Below are positions 1-13,800 of a stretch of 64,000 nucleotides of DNA, one piece after another. Position 1 is the stretch's first letter; each line of letters opens with the position of its first letter. Both the position numbers and the translations under genes were made by a program. The notes below the pieces were generated by a model that ran no database searches, was not told where the DNA came from, and saw only the letters and a list, made by a program, of their open reading frames with translations. Source of the DNA: Hypomesus transpacificus (taxonomy: Eukaryota > Chordata > Actinopteri > Osmeriformes > Osmeridae); NCBI RefSeq assembly GCF_021917145.1, contig NC_061063.1, forward strand, positions 7,073,944 to 7,137,943, read 5' to 3'.

Positions 1-239
1 AAACTTTTTTTCGAAAATATTTCTTCATAAACAGTAAAAGCTTTGAAGCACAATGTATAAATACAATGTTTTGTACAGTGTATCCAACTGTATTTAACAT
101 TATTGGATTGCAACTTCCTTGTTATAAGATGCAGTGCAAACTGACAAAGCATCATTACATTTAGTGTGAGCCCGGTATTTATCAATGCGTTTGTTTAATA
201 ATAATAATAATTCTCGGTGATTATTAAGGGTTGATCACA

Positions 240-1882
240 TGAGTGGGTCTAGTTTCCTTGGAGCGTCCTGTCAACCAACCACGTGACGCAGCTATCTGGT
301 GTGTCAGTGGAAAAGAAACAGGTAAATTCCGAGTCTCTCGCTTATTGTCTGCGCGAGTCGGTTCGGTGTATTTCCTCAGCTTGGTGTATGAACTGAGGGT
401 TTAGGGGATTTACTTCGTCGAAATCCGTCAAGGAGGTCGACAAAGAGACCACTTGGTCGGTTGTATAGCAGAATATCTGACAATCGCCTAGGTTTCTGGT
501 CAGTATATCGACTGTTATTTATTTTCTTTTTCTGGGCCTACTGCAGGCCTACCTTGGGCCTCGGGTTCTTGTGTTACGCTATAGCTCTTCTATTGCGTCT
601 CTGAAGCAGAGAGCACGTTGGTGGGTGGGTGATGCGAATTCATACTTCAATTATATAATGCATAAAGCTATCATTCGTGTGGGTTGACAATGCGCTTTTC
701 AACATACAATACTATTTTGTATAAACGGAGCATGTCGACAAGTTTACTTTTTAAGAAATTAGGTTACTGCTAGCTGCTAATACTTAGCTAGGCTAGCCAG
801 CTCCTGCTGGCCGGTTAGACCCTAACTTCCTAGCTACCACCACCACTCACTAGACACGAGCTAACGTTAGCTGTAAGTCACAGGCTGCTCGCCATGAGGT
901 GAGATTGTGAGAAACGGAAGCTCATTTAGGGCTTCGAAGAGTTTGAACACGGTGTCCTCAAATGTTTATACTATTGATGGCTCTAATTGAACTATGTGGT
1001 CGCTCGATTTGCATGCAGAGATAGTTAATCTTTTTTGATATGTCGTTACTGCGGTTTGTACAAAACATCCCTTTTTACGTAATGTCAGCTAAAAGCTAAT
1101 TGGTCGCCTAGCTAGTTAGTTTGTTTCTACTTGTCTAGCTAAACAAGGTACCATGTAATACTTTGATGGAGGTAGCTAGCTAGCAGTGGGTGTGTATGGG
1201 CATTGTTGGCTAACTACCGTCGGGTTAAAACCGAACCTCGATTCATCAGCTTCATATATTGGTCTGAACTAATTCAAAATCGAAGAAAATCTAACTGTCA
1301 GATGTGTAGTTACAGTACAGTAGATCATCTACTACTTGTGCACATATTTTACCAGTGTAGAGCTACCCAACCAAGACTAGTTTCATCCTCGTAATTAGCT
1401 AGCTAGCTGGGTGCATGTGACTGAAGCTTTTCATCTCAAAATGTCAGCCACCGCAATAAATGGTCGACACATCCGTCAGTAGTTTAACGTTTAATAAGGA
1501 GGTTCCATAAAGACAACACAAAGCTTGTGAAGTTCATAGCTTTAGTCCAGGTAACCTTACTTCCCGGGTTAAACCCCGCGTGAAATGTGATAAAGGTTTG
1601 TCCAAACAGCTCGTGGTGAGGGCACAGTACTTCTGCCACTCCTTAAGTAAGCATCAGTTCCTCGGTTGTTGGTTACCACCGAGTTGTTAACTGCCATTTT
1701 ACCAGAAAGTAACATTATCAATTTTCACAGATGTACCACAGAGACCACATTTTCTGTCAACGACTTCTTTTTGCAACTGATTACACATTGATGAAATCAT
1801 ATTCAACTTAATCTTTTCCTGTTATTTTATCTCTTGACAGGTGTTATTTCTTTGTAAATACTGTTATTTGTATATACTGTAA
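240..1882 (+). promoter_or_regulatory. ubap2l: ubap2l 5' region: promoter, non-coding first exon(s) and first intron
   Basis: No protein-coding exon was found before the start codon at 1883. The stretch from about 280 to 420 is GC-richer than the AT-rich DNA before it and probably holds the promoter and a non-coding first exon, but I could not fix the transcription start or first donor. The first firm splice signal is the acceptor ending at 1840, which opens the exon carrying the ATG. From about 770 to 1410 there are many overlapping TAGCTAGC/ACGTTAGC motifs, as near several other gene starts in this window. Confidence 0.45.
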
Positions 1883-4800
1883 ATGATGACATCGGTGGGT
1901 GGAAATCGAGCCCGGGGCAGCTGGGAGCAGACACAGGGCCAGACACAGAGTCACACACAGCAGAAGCAGAGGCCTCAGGTAACCCTACCTCCTGACTCAC
2001 ATCCACACATCTACCTTTATGAGGTTCTCTGAAGTTCTAAGATTGTATAGGCCTTACTGCCTGAGTAGAAGACACACAAGGATATTTTACCTTGTCAGCC
2101 AGTTGTGCCTTGAACCATCTATACTACCAAGATTTTTGCAGAGCTTAAATGATATGAATCTAAATTTGAGCACTTTGGGTCTGTTGTCTTTAAAATAAGT
2201 ACTGTAATTGAGATTGATGTAAGGGAGACCCATAAATGTAAAGTGATCTTAGAAGCTGATCTAATTGTCCCTCCCAGGCCACCGCTGAGCAGATCCGACT
2301 CGCGCAGATGATTTCGGACCACAATGATGCTGACTTTGAAGAGAAGGTCAAGCAGGTGAGTTTTTTGTGCATCCTGCATTTTTGCGACAACCTACTATGT
2401 TAGCTTAGATGGGCTTGTCTGATCCAATCATGCACTGTTATGCACTTTTAAGTCCACCGTGGTAGGGCCGATTCTGGGACCAGGTATAGTTGCCAGTCAC
2501 ACTCACCATCTACTCACTTCACCCTGCACAGCTGATTGACATCACAGGCAAGGACCAGGATGAGTCTATGATTGCTCTGCACGACTGTAATGGGGATGTG
2601 AACAGAGCCATCAACGTGCTGCTGGAGGGCAGCCCAGACACTGTGAGTATGACCTCTGTGGGGTGGTTGTGGGGCGCTTATTGGCACACCCCCAAAGGCT
2701 CAGAGTAAACTAGGTTACTACCCATGTAGGGCCATGCTAGTGCACTACCAGAACAATTCGCTATACCTCTGATCCTCAGGACTCCTGGGAGATGGTGGGG
2801 AAGAAGAAAGGTGTGTCGGGCCCCAAAGAGTCTGGTCAGGCGGAGGTGGGGGAAGAGGGCAAGGAGAACCGGGAGAGAGGAGGAGAAAGGGATGTGGCCC
2901 GTCGTCGAGGTGGGGTCCCGCGTCGCGGCCGTGGAGCCAGCAGGGGCCGAGAGTGTGAGGAGAACGTCACATGACTTTATAGTTTCAGCCTTTCTCTTGT
3001 TGATGAGACCATATCAGTATCATCACATAACTGAGGATTATGTCTGTGAAGTGAATAAGTACAATTTCTAACATGCTCCTCTCTCAGTCCGTGGTCAGGA
3101 AAATGGACTTGATGGAAGCAAGGCTGCTGGGATTGCGGGCCGGGGCACAGAGAGAGGCCGCAGGGGAAGAGGCAGAGGAAGAGGTAACTTATTTATATTT
3201 ACAAGCTCAACAGCTACACTGCAGCTGATGTGTGTTTTTAAAACCAGAAGCCTTTAAGTTAATGAAGGAGAGCAGTGAGGAAATGGCTTGAGGGGCGGGG
3301 TGAATTTGCTTCCATCTCTTCCCAGGAGGTGCTGGAAGGCGAGGGGGCAGGTTCTCAGCGCAGGGCATGGGGTAAGTGAACACCTGTGCTCCTGTGGCAC
3401 CAGAGGGGCCTTATGCTCCCTCTTACCTGTTGCCATGGTCACCAGAGAGCAGGACCCCCCCCCCCAGCCCATTGTTATCCGTAATCCACATGGGGGAGGG
3501 ATGTGCATCAACCAATCAAATAAAAGCATGTGGGTTGAGTACAGCCCTTATGTAACTCAATCCTCAGTGAGAGAACAGGTCTCAAACTACTGCTTCTCAG
3601 CCCATAGTCAAATATTGATAGACCCATTTCATGTGGTCTTGTGTTAGTAGGGGGGGGTTTCAGATGGGTGAAAGGGGGTCTAACGTGCTCTCTGTCTCTG
3701 GCATATGGTGTGTTCTTGTCTTTTGGGGCACTAGGTTTGTTTGTTTTGCGTGCGTGTGCGTGCAGTTGTCATAACGTAGAGTATTTTACCTAAACCTGGT
3801 CACTGAGTGCCCTTGATATCATCACCAAGGAAGTGTTTGGATTTACTTTCAGACAGTATTCATTGGACAACTCGCAAGCGGTTATTTAAACCTCCTGCAC
3901 CAATGAGTAAATTAAATCTGAATTCAATTAGACAAATGTATGTATGCTGCTAGGCTGGTGCCTGTATTTCTATGCCTCCCCTGCGTTTTTGAAGATCCTT
4001 TTCTTTAAGAACAACTGAAACAGCCAATCAGTTGGAGCCAGGGGGTTGTGACCTCATTGTTCAGATTCTGAACAAAAAATTTCAGATTTTATTTTGGTAC
4101 AAGATTGCATACCAGCCAAATGTAAAAGAGCATGTTTCAGGATAAAAAGTTTTACTCAAAGAATAATGACTTTAATAATTAAATCACCTCCTTGTACTTA
4201 CTACTAGTTGGTTGATCTAATTCTTTTTAACGGTTTCATTTATTGCCTATTGGGTGTAACAGGTTGCAATTTAGTCATTAATCGAGACACAGATTTAAGC
4301 CATAAGACCATCAATCTTAGAGCTGGTTGAATGGAAAAACTCACTGGAGGCATAAAAATACTGGACACATTGTGGTTGGTGATGATGGTTTCATTGACTA
4401 TGGTTTGGGCTGTCGCTGGGGTTGAGCTGGGTGCTAAGATGGCCCCCTTCAGAGGGGCCTGCAGGGGGTGAAGCTTCTTCAGGGACAAGCCAGCTTCCCA
4501 TATTCACCTTTCTGAAAGTAAAAAACAAGGATTTATGTCCAAAGCACCTGGTTTAGTGTGTCGAGTGTTGCGCACTGAGGACTGGGGCTTTGACTGTGAT
4601 GGATCATGGGAAAGATGAACCTCTGTTAGGATGCATCAGATGAGCCTCCCCACGTGTTTGTTCGTAGCTTCCACTGTCGGCGCTTAAAGTAACAAGTGGA
4701 CACAAGCCCTCCTACTGTTGTCCCAATGGTTTCCTAGACAAATCACAGTACTGGAAATGGGAGAGGGTCAGTGTTTGTGCTAGAAACAGCAACGTGTGTG

Positions 4801-7800
4801 CGTGTGTGTGTACTGGTAAGTTTGGCTTGGTCTGGATTAGCGACTAACCTTGAGTGGTGCACATAGGCTTGCTGTGACGGGGACGAGACGGCTCCTGTGT
4901 GTGTGTGTCCAGGACGTCCCTCTTTGTGGACGTGGCTTCTGCTGCTGTTCCTGTGTGGCCTCTGGAGCCCCTGTTTGCATGTGCGTGGTGTGCGTTTTGG
5001 TTCCTAACTGCTTTCCTTCTGATGATCAGCTGCAAGTGTAATTCAGTACCGGTTCCCTGTTCAGTTTGATGAGCGTGCTGTTTGGTTGCGGGGTTCCTCT
5101 CACGGGAAAACCTGTTTGCACACCTGTAGAGCGTGTCACTGCCTTTACAATGTAGCGTCCACCGATGGTTTGTGTGTGCGTTTCAGACTGTTAGTGTTGC
5201 AGTGACGTTATAATATCCTTGCATGTAATCCCCCACCCCCCTTACATTATTAGTAGTCTTGTCATTCTCACGTACATTGCATCCCCCACTGTCCCCCCTG
5301 TTGTGCTGCTTGTAATCGTTGCTGTTGTTTTTCCTCTAAAGCCAGATTGATAAGGGGCCCAGATATGATTTTTCAGGAGACGAGAGGTGAGTGCTCCGCC
5401 ACTGGCGTGTCAAGTGTGTGAATCTTGCTTTCTGTGTGTTGGGGATGAGAGGGAGGGGGGGGGGTCTGTATATGCCACCACAGAGAAGGGAGGATGTAGA
5501 ATGATTGGAGTGTCAGGGCCAGAGAAGGGGGCTTTACCTTTTGGTCACCTGATATGGAGAGATGAAGGAGATATGTTTTTGAACTTTTGCGTGTGCAAAA
5601 GGTTGAAAGAGGGTGTGTTATTTCTATAAAGATATTTTCCTACGTAATAGTGTGATGAAGCCATGTCTCAGTGCCGCGCCAGCCTCGAGTGGGACCTCCC
5701 GCGCACACTCGTATGCCAGGAAAACAGCGCTCGATAAATCCTCCTTTCCGCTTGTTCCTCATCTTTTCATTCCAGCTTCCCCCCCCCCTCCCCTGTCCTT
5801 TGGACGAGCAGAAATCTGTGCCCCCCCCCCCTCCACTCTCCCCTCTGTCTTATCTGATCTCTCTCTGACTTCTACCACTAGTTGAGCACCTAACGCTGGT
5901 GAGATGCTCCTGTTGCTACGCAGAGAGTGTAGGAGTTCAACCGTGCCCCCTTCTCTTCTAGAACGTTCAACCCCGCAGACTACGCCGAGCCGGCCCAGAC
6001 GGAAGACGGCTACGGAGGGGGAAGCACCTGGAACAACACGGGCAGCGTCGAGCCAGATGAAGGAGCCGGTAAGTCTTACAAACATCCCGCCCCCAGCCTC
6101 CCAAGCCCTAATGCATCATTGATCCATTCAAAATTCGATCTGCGTAGAGTGAAGGCTTCCGCGTTCTGTGTGCCGAATGGATTGTTTTGCGATTATGATA
6201 TTGGAAGTAGGCGCCTCGTCACTGTTAAATTGCCCACTGAGGCGACGGCTCGGTCGGCCGAGATGTTGGCCCCTAATGTCTTCAGAGGAGCCCGTGGAAC
6301 CAGGCTCGCAGCCCAGTAGGATCTCAGTCACTGGCCAGTGGTCTGTCTGAGCCTCCCACTGCATGTGGGCTGGAACCCACTTTGACAGAAGATGACCAAC
6401 AAATATAAGGCAATGGAGTGAACAATCGAATGATTCTGAGGGGAAGGAACTCCATCCTGTACGCTCTCAGCCCTCCCGATGCCAGGCTCCCTTGTGATGT
6501 GGAATTTCTATTTTGCTCAAGAAAACCAAGTGTAAACGGGGCTTCATGTACATGAGAAGTGTCCTCACCTCCCCCACTGGCCAATGCCCTATGGTAGAGC
6601 AGTTGAAGTCGTCTAGCTCCTCTGCTAACATCTCGTCTGCTCTTCTCTCTCTCCCTCCCATCCCCCCCTCCTCACCTCCAAAGGGCTGGAGTATTCTTCT
6701 GCGGGTGAGGGAACAAATTACCAGCCCAAGTTTGAATCGGCTCCGGGTAAGAGTGAGTCCCCCTTCTTCTGTTTTGATTTCTGCACACACATCCCCCCCC
6801 CCCTCTCTCTGGTTTAGAACATCTACTTGCCTCCTACTCTACTGTGTTGAAGGAGCCGTTCTTCCTCTCCTAGGTGCCTGGAGGTCGGCCACAGACGAGT
6901 GGGGCACCGAGGACTGGAACGAGGACGTAAGCATCTCCGCCCTGAAACTCACAAACGCACCATTTGATTAGGCTTTATTGAGAGAAATCCAACCTTGGAT
7001 AAGCTCTTGCCTAGTTTTAATAAACTCCAAAAGGGATCTTTGTGACTGTGTGCTACTGCCAATCAATCTCTCTCTGTCTTCAGCTGTCAGAGACCAAGAT
7101 ATTCACAGCCTCCAGTGTAGCATCCATGCCCCTCCCCCAGGAGAACGTCACCATCACTGCTGGACAAAGGTACTTGGGACACCCCCCATCCCCCACCCCC
7201 TCCTCATATAGGCCGGTCCCATATAACAGAAGAAACATACCTGTTAGCACACGTTTGCTGACTTGCAGCCAACAACATCTGACGTGTCAACGTCAACCTT
7301 CTAAAAAGCACACGCTGTATTGGGTGATGGAAGGTTCAGCCATGTCTGAAGGCAGTATGTGATGTGTGAGCGCTGGTGCCCCCCTGCAGGATCGACCTGG
7401 CGGTGCTGCTGGGGAAGACTCCCCCGTCCTCTTCCTCTGAGGCCGAGAACCCCCCGCTGGAGGCTGCCCAGCCTCCCCCCCTCTCCCAGTCTCTGGTCTT
7501 CAGCAACTCCAAACAGGGGGGCTCTCTGTCGCAGCCCCCCTCCGGCACTCCTTACAGCCAGCACAGCATGGTGAGGAGGCTCTCAGAAACATTTAGCAAG
7601 TTGACACTGGGGTGTCAGTCTCTGCTTTGTACACCGCCAGACCTAACCCAAAGTTTATTACTTGTTGTGGGAACCTTTTTACTGCTGGAGGTTTCGACGA
7701 GCTGTTGTGTTTTTACGTGTCACCTCTGATTCCAGTTTAACGACCACTTTAAGACCACTACCACCACTGTCGGGGTAATCCCTCACTGGCAGATACCTTA

Positions 7801-10800
7801 CAACTTCCCCTTCTTGTCCCTGTCCCCAGGTCAGCATGCTGAGCAAGGGCTACGGGGAGGTGGGGGACCCTAAAGGGGGCTGTACAGGGACCACCAGCGG
7901 CTCCCAGTTCCTGGAGCAGTTCAAGACTGCCCAGGCTCTGGCCCAGCTGGCCGCCCAGCACTCCCAGGCTGGAGCCCCCAACACGACCACCTCCTCCTGG
8001 GACACCAGCCCTGCCGCGCTGGGGCAGTATGGTGAGAAGACTTCTCATATATTGAACGTAAGAATGCATTTGTCCAGCTCCACTCTTACAACCCCCTTGC
8101 TTCCTCATCCAGATTTAAAGGCCCAGGCTGAGCCTGTAGTCCACGCCCCCTTCACCAAGCGCCAGCCCTACCAGCCCACCACATCCACCCCCTCCATGAT
8201 AGATGCCTTCCTGCAGAACAAAGACGTGCCCCCTTCTTCCTCCTCCTCCGCGTCCCTGTCTCATCAGACCGCGCCCTCGTCCCACATGGCGCCGGCCTCC
8301 TCCGCCGGCCTCCCCAAGATGGCGCCCGTTCCCTCGCTCGGCCAGCAGGTGTCGCCCGGCTCGTCCGACGCCCAGGGCTCCAGCCCGCTGCCTCTGCAGC
8401 AGCACAAACTCAAACAGCAGAAGAAGAGGACCTCCATCACCTCCAAGGTAGCCGCTCTCACCCGGTCAGAGAACAGTGAATGCTGCTGCTCATAGCTGGG
8501 TCGTCTGGACATGAAATGGTCACAAGCATTTCCAGGGAGGCGTCCAAACATTCATCAGTACTCGTCACCCAACTCCTTTTTGGGGGCTCTAAACTTTGTA
8601 ACCTTTTTTATTTTTTCCTTCTCATGATGTACTGATGATGATCTCCCACCTGTTCACCTCAGATCCCTGCTCTGGCGGTTGAGATGCCCGGCTCTGCAGA
8701 CATCTCGGGCCTCAACCTGCAGTTCGGCGCTCTGCAGTTCGGCGCTGAACCAGCGCTGCCCGAGTACGACGCTCCGCCCGTCACCACCTCCGCGCCCGGC
8801 AACCAGGTTCCAAACAGTCTGTACACTAGCCCCAACAGGTGAGCTCCCAGCTCTACAGCACGCTAGGCGGGCACGCTAGGACGGCACGCTAGGACGGCAC
8901 GCTAGGAGAGCACGCTAGGAGAGCACGCTAGGACGGCACGCTAGGAGGGCACGCTAGGAGAGCACGCTAGGAGAGCACGCTAGGAGGGCACGCTAGGACG
9001 GCACGCTAGGAGGGCACGCTAGGAGGGCACGCTAGGAGAGCACGCTAGGAGAGCAAGCTAGGAAATACCTGGGGGGGTTCAGACAGGTTTACACCACCAA
9101 ACTTAATTAAAAAGCTTTCTACTGGAGAACCTCTATCTAGAAACGATGTACCCATCCCCCCCCTCTGTCCTCCAGCGAGTCGACGGCTGCTCTCTCCAAC
9201 CCTGGTCAGATAGACATGTACGACCAGAGAGCCCAGGCTCAAGCACGCCGCTACCCCCCCCCCCACCTCCTCCTCCCCACAGAAGGACCTGCAGGCCAAG
9301 GTGAGGCTCCCTTCACCACCTCCTTCATGTCTCACTCACTTGTCTGCTCGCCCGGGCTCATCCTCTTACTATTTGAATCAAACCTGCGGTTACGTGAGTC
9401 ATTTGTACTTATTACTTTCATTCATTGCTCTCTCTTTTCTGCTCTTTTAACATCTGAATTTCCCCCACCGGAGGATTAATACTTGTATTTTATAACCAAG
9501 GCCTAAATTGTCTTGTTCTGCTAGTGAAGTAGGATTTTTTTGCTCATTAATTTTCTTGGGGATTTTTCTTTGTGTGAACTTTTGTTAAATGGCCTGTTGG
9601 CATGGAAACATTCACCAATGTCCTGTCGCCTGTTTTTACAGAACGGATTCAGTTCTATCCAGATGACGCAGTCTGTGGAAGGTTTGTCATTCTACTTCTG
9701 TGGCTACTTCAAGCTATCTGTCAATTATAGACTGTTCTCTAGCTGTTTAATTGGATTGGCATTAATCCCAGAATTCTCCCTTCTACTTCTCCTCCCGCCC
9801 CTTTTCTGTCTTTCTATTCCCCCCCCCCCTCTCTGTCTCTATCACTTCAGCTGCAGCAGGCTCTGCAGTGTCAGTGAAGTCGGCCTCTGATTCGACCGTG
9901 CCAGCGTCAGTCTCCAGCATGAACGACGGAGGCTCAGGACCCGCCTCTCTGCTGAGCACATCCAATCAGACGTCCCTCAGTGTTCTGGGGCACAACGAAG
10001 ACCTGCCTCCGAGCTCCATGCCTCCGCCTCAGCACAGCAAGTGAGAACGCAGCATGTTCAAACACTCTGGTCCCACTGTGTTGAAGTGCTTGTCGGTTGG
10101 TTCTTTGGAATGGACCCGAATGTTCCGTTGGCTGATTTGTTCCTTTTTCTTCCCTCCAGTTCTCTACCTACACAACAAAATAGTATTTCTCAGTCATCAG
10201 GGCGCACATCAAATTCTAGTTTACTGGTGAGTAGTGGGTGTTTGCATTTTCCATGATGAGGGGAAGCAGAAGTCTTTTTAGAATCTCGTCACCATCATGG
10301 AAATGACTCTTATTTCCTCATACTGACGCCTTACTTTCCCCCCTGTCCCGTGCCGCTCCCCAGCACCAGGGCGTCGACGGCGACTCCAGCCTGCACTCGT
10401 CCTCCTTCCCCTCGTCCGTGTCGGCGGTGGCCTCCTCCTCCATCCCCCCCCTCTCCTCCTGCTCCTCGGTGACGGCGGCGGTGGCGCATGTGTCCCTGGG
10501 CGGGGCGCCTGCCTCCTCCGTGTGCAGCGTGTCGTCGCCCTCGGGCATGGGGCCCGTCAGTAACCTGGCCATGGGCCTCAGCGCGCCCTCCATCGCCTCC
10601 ATGGGCCCCACCGCCGCCTCCACGGCCTCCTCCGTCCCCTCCTCGCGCGGCTCCGCTGTCTCCTCAGGTGGGGCTCGGGGAGAGACAGGCTGGCTGGGGG
10701 GGTGGGGGGTGACTTGGTAGGATGATGCCTTTATTTTGAAAAATCGTCCTTCATGCGTTTTTGTGTCCTCGCAGGGAAAGCACCTCCAAACCTGCCCCCT

Positions 10801-13800
10801 GGAGTGCCCCCTCTGCTGCCCAACCCTTACATCATGGCCCCGGGACTGCTGCATGCCTACCCTGTAAGTTCACCCGCAGTCTAGGCGGCGTTTCTCAGTT
10901 CTAACGGAAGCCCGTTCGCTCATTCATTTCATCCCTGTTCCTCTCAGCCTCAGATGTATGGCTATGATGACCTGCAGATGCTGCAGACCAGAATACCACT
11001 GGTGAGTCCAAGCAATGAAGACACATTTTAGTATGCACTCTTGGGGAGGAGGGGAGAATGACAGGCCGTCCACCTTTTTGAAATAAACATCCTGGAATTC
11101 TATTTCTACTCTCAGGAATGTTTCTTTTTTTTTCCTCTCCTTTTTCTTTCTCAGGATTACTACAGCATCCCGTTTGCTACCAACCCAACAGCACTGACTG
11201 GTAGAGAGGGCAGCTTGACCAGCAACCCTTACTCCGGTGAGCCCCCGCCTCTTGCCCCCCCCCCTCCACACTCACTGTGGGGCTGTGTTGCATACTTGGT
11301 CGATGCCTTTTGACAAAGCACCGCAGTTGACCCTGGCCTGCTCCTCTGTGGGGAAACGGGGTCAGTGTGTGCTACATAACGAGAGCAGCTGCCACCAGAT
11401 CTAGTCAGGCCTTCGTCACCGTGGCTGACTAAAACTGATAAGCTGCTACAGTTTGTCTTTGGCTCATTTAACCCCATCAAATGTTCTTCCATCTTCTTCA
11501 ACTTTATGGCGAAAGATGAAAATATCTCGTTTGTACAGCCTCTCTTACTCCCCCCCCCCCCCCCCCCCCCCCCCTCCCATTTTAGGCGACTATCTCGTTT
11601 GTACAGCCTCTCTTACTCACCCCCCCCCCCCCCCCTCCCATTTTAGGCGACTTATCGAAGTTTGGCCGCGGCGACGCGTCCTCCCCGTCCCCCTCCACCA
11701 CGCTGGCCCAGACGCAGCAGAACCAGAGCCAGAGCCACCACAGCGCCCAGCAGCCCTTCCTCAACCCGGCGCTGCCCCCCGGCTACAGCTACACCAGCCT
11801 GCCCTACTACACCGGTGTGCCCGGGCTGCCCAACACCTTCCAATACGGCCCTGCCATGTTCCCAGTAAGCGCCAGTCTGCCACTTACTCAGTCTTGGGGG
11901 GGAGACCACCGACTAGCTCCGTGTTTCACAATGCAGAGGAGGAGGAGGAAGTGGTTTGGAAGCTGTGATGGCGACGTAACGCTGATGCGTGCAGGGAACC
12001 CCAGGGTTGTTTCTCTGTAGACGTGCCTGCGTGTGTGTGTCTGAGACACAGTGTGTGTGTGTGACACGGTGTGTGTGTGTGACACAGTGTGTGTGTGTGA
12101 CTGTGTGTGTGTGTCTGAGACACAGTGTGTGTGTGTGACAGTGTGTGTGTGTGTGTGTGGCCGTAGAGCAGTTCTGACCCGTGCGTGACCCCCCAGGTGG
12201 CTCCTACCTCATCCAAGCAGCACGGTGTGAACGTCGGCGCCTCGGCTACGCCGTTTCAGCAGAACGCCGGCTACGGTTCCCACGGATACAGCACCGGTGA
12301 GACACACCGCCACATTACACGTCGGCTGTACAAAGCGGCAGCTGATTCAGGTTCATGGATCAGCAACGGATGCCCCCCCAACCTAAAACCATCCACTGAA
12401 ACATATGGGGGAAAAAACGATGACCACGATTTGTCCTCAATCCGCTGTCCTTTGTGTATTTTTGTTTAGGTTGTACCTGAGTGAGTGAGGAAAGGTGGAC
12501 TTGAGTTATGTCCTCTTGTTTAATGTTGGGGGAGGGCGGGGGGGTGGTCGTCTGTTGCTATCTAGTATTCGACTGCTTCTGCTCATCAAGCAACAGGAGT
12601 TCAGCTCAGCTTCTCCCTTCACTCAGTCTCTCTCAGTGGTCATCAGAAACCTCTCTCTCTCTCTCTCAACACCAACTGAGTGCTCATTCTTCTCTCCTCT
12701 CCAAGGATCCCCTGCCTCCTTTTATTATTTTATTTTTTCATCCATGCGTCAGCCCATCATCCAGTGTGCCCCTCATCGCTTGCACGCGTTCTCCTCCTGC
12801 GGTTCACAATGCACCTCTATCCTCTTAAGTCTGCACCACTCGCTGCTTCCTGCTTCTGCCCCACCCACCCACCACACGTGTCCGACGTGCCCTCCCCCTG
12901 CCTGCCCCGCCCCCCTCCTCCACCTACCCATCCGACTCCCCTCTCCTCCCCCCGCCTGGTGTGTCTAACGCTGTGGGCTGCGGCTGTGTGTCTGACTGTT
13001 GCAGGCTATGAGGATATGGGCCAGGCTTCGGGGAGTGGGGATTTCTGTAAGGGTGGATACGGCACTGCCGTGGCCGCCGCCGCTTCCGCGCAAAACAAGC
13101 CAGCCAGCTCTGTCACCGGGCCAGGAGTCGGTGAGTGCCGCCACATGCCAAACCTACCCCTCCCCCTCCTTTTGTCCTCCCATCACCTCCTCGCTCCATC
13201 CATCCTCTCCTTCATCGCTGCTCACCACGTCTGAGCAGAGCCCCAATCCCGACGGCCATCATGCAGACCTCCTGCAGAGGGCCCCCCAGGCCTACTCACC
13301 ACCTGCCACCACCAAGTACAATAAAACCCCTCAGATGGAGCTGAAAGCCCTTTTTTTCTTTTCCTTTTTTCGCCTCTTAAACTGGCCTGGTCTGGTGTGC
13401 AAGTCAGTGGAGGTGTCCTTAGCCTCTCGCAGGTGTTGCGTAGCCCTGGGTGTTCCTCGCCATTCTCTGTGCTGCTTGCGCTCCCCTCCTGTGGTGCTGT
13501 CGCCTCAGTGTTCATCTCTCAGATGTCCCTGTGTGGTTGGCCTTTTGTGGGTGAAACGGGCGACACGGAAGCCCAATGCTTAGGATAGTTGCTGCTTGCT
13601 TACTTCCCTACATTGAGACTACAATGCTAGCTGGTGTTGTGGCTGGGAATCCAGTCTGTAGTGGCCTGGTGTGTCTGCTCTGGAGCACATGACCCTGTGC
13701 TGCGTCTTCATGGCTAAACAAGACTGTGCACTAAAGCAGGGGCTATCAAACTTCTGGGGGCCAGGGACCCCTTAAAGGGGGAGAACATTTTCCAAGGCCC

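Noticed and set aside
6119-6660. Several overlapping ORFs in a ubap2l intron
   Set aside because: Flanking exons 5962-6068 and 6684-6746 join in phase and no splice sites or similarity support these ORFs.
8858-9065. CRISPR-like array
   Set aside because: The unit is a simple 13-bp tandem repeat without spacers, inside a vertebrate intron.
10318-10854. Long minus-strand ORF of 178 codons
   Set aside because: It is antisense to the Ser/Ala/Pro-rich ubap2l exon 10364-10667 and has no support of its own.
13239-13345. Possible extra ubap2l exon after GAGCAG, open in one frame
   Set aside because: No good donor follows, no family similarity is seen, and the next true exon at 14369 already joins in phase.
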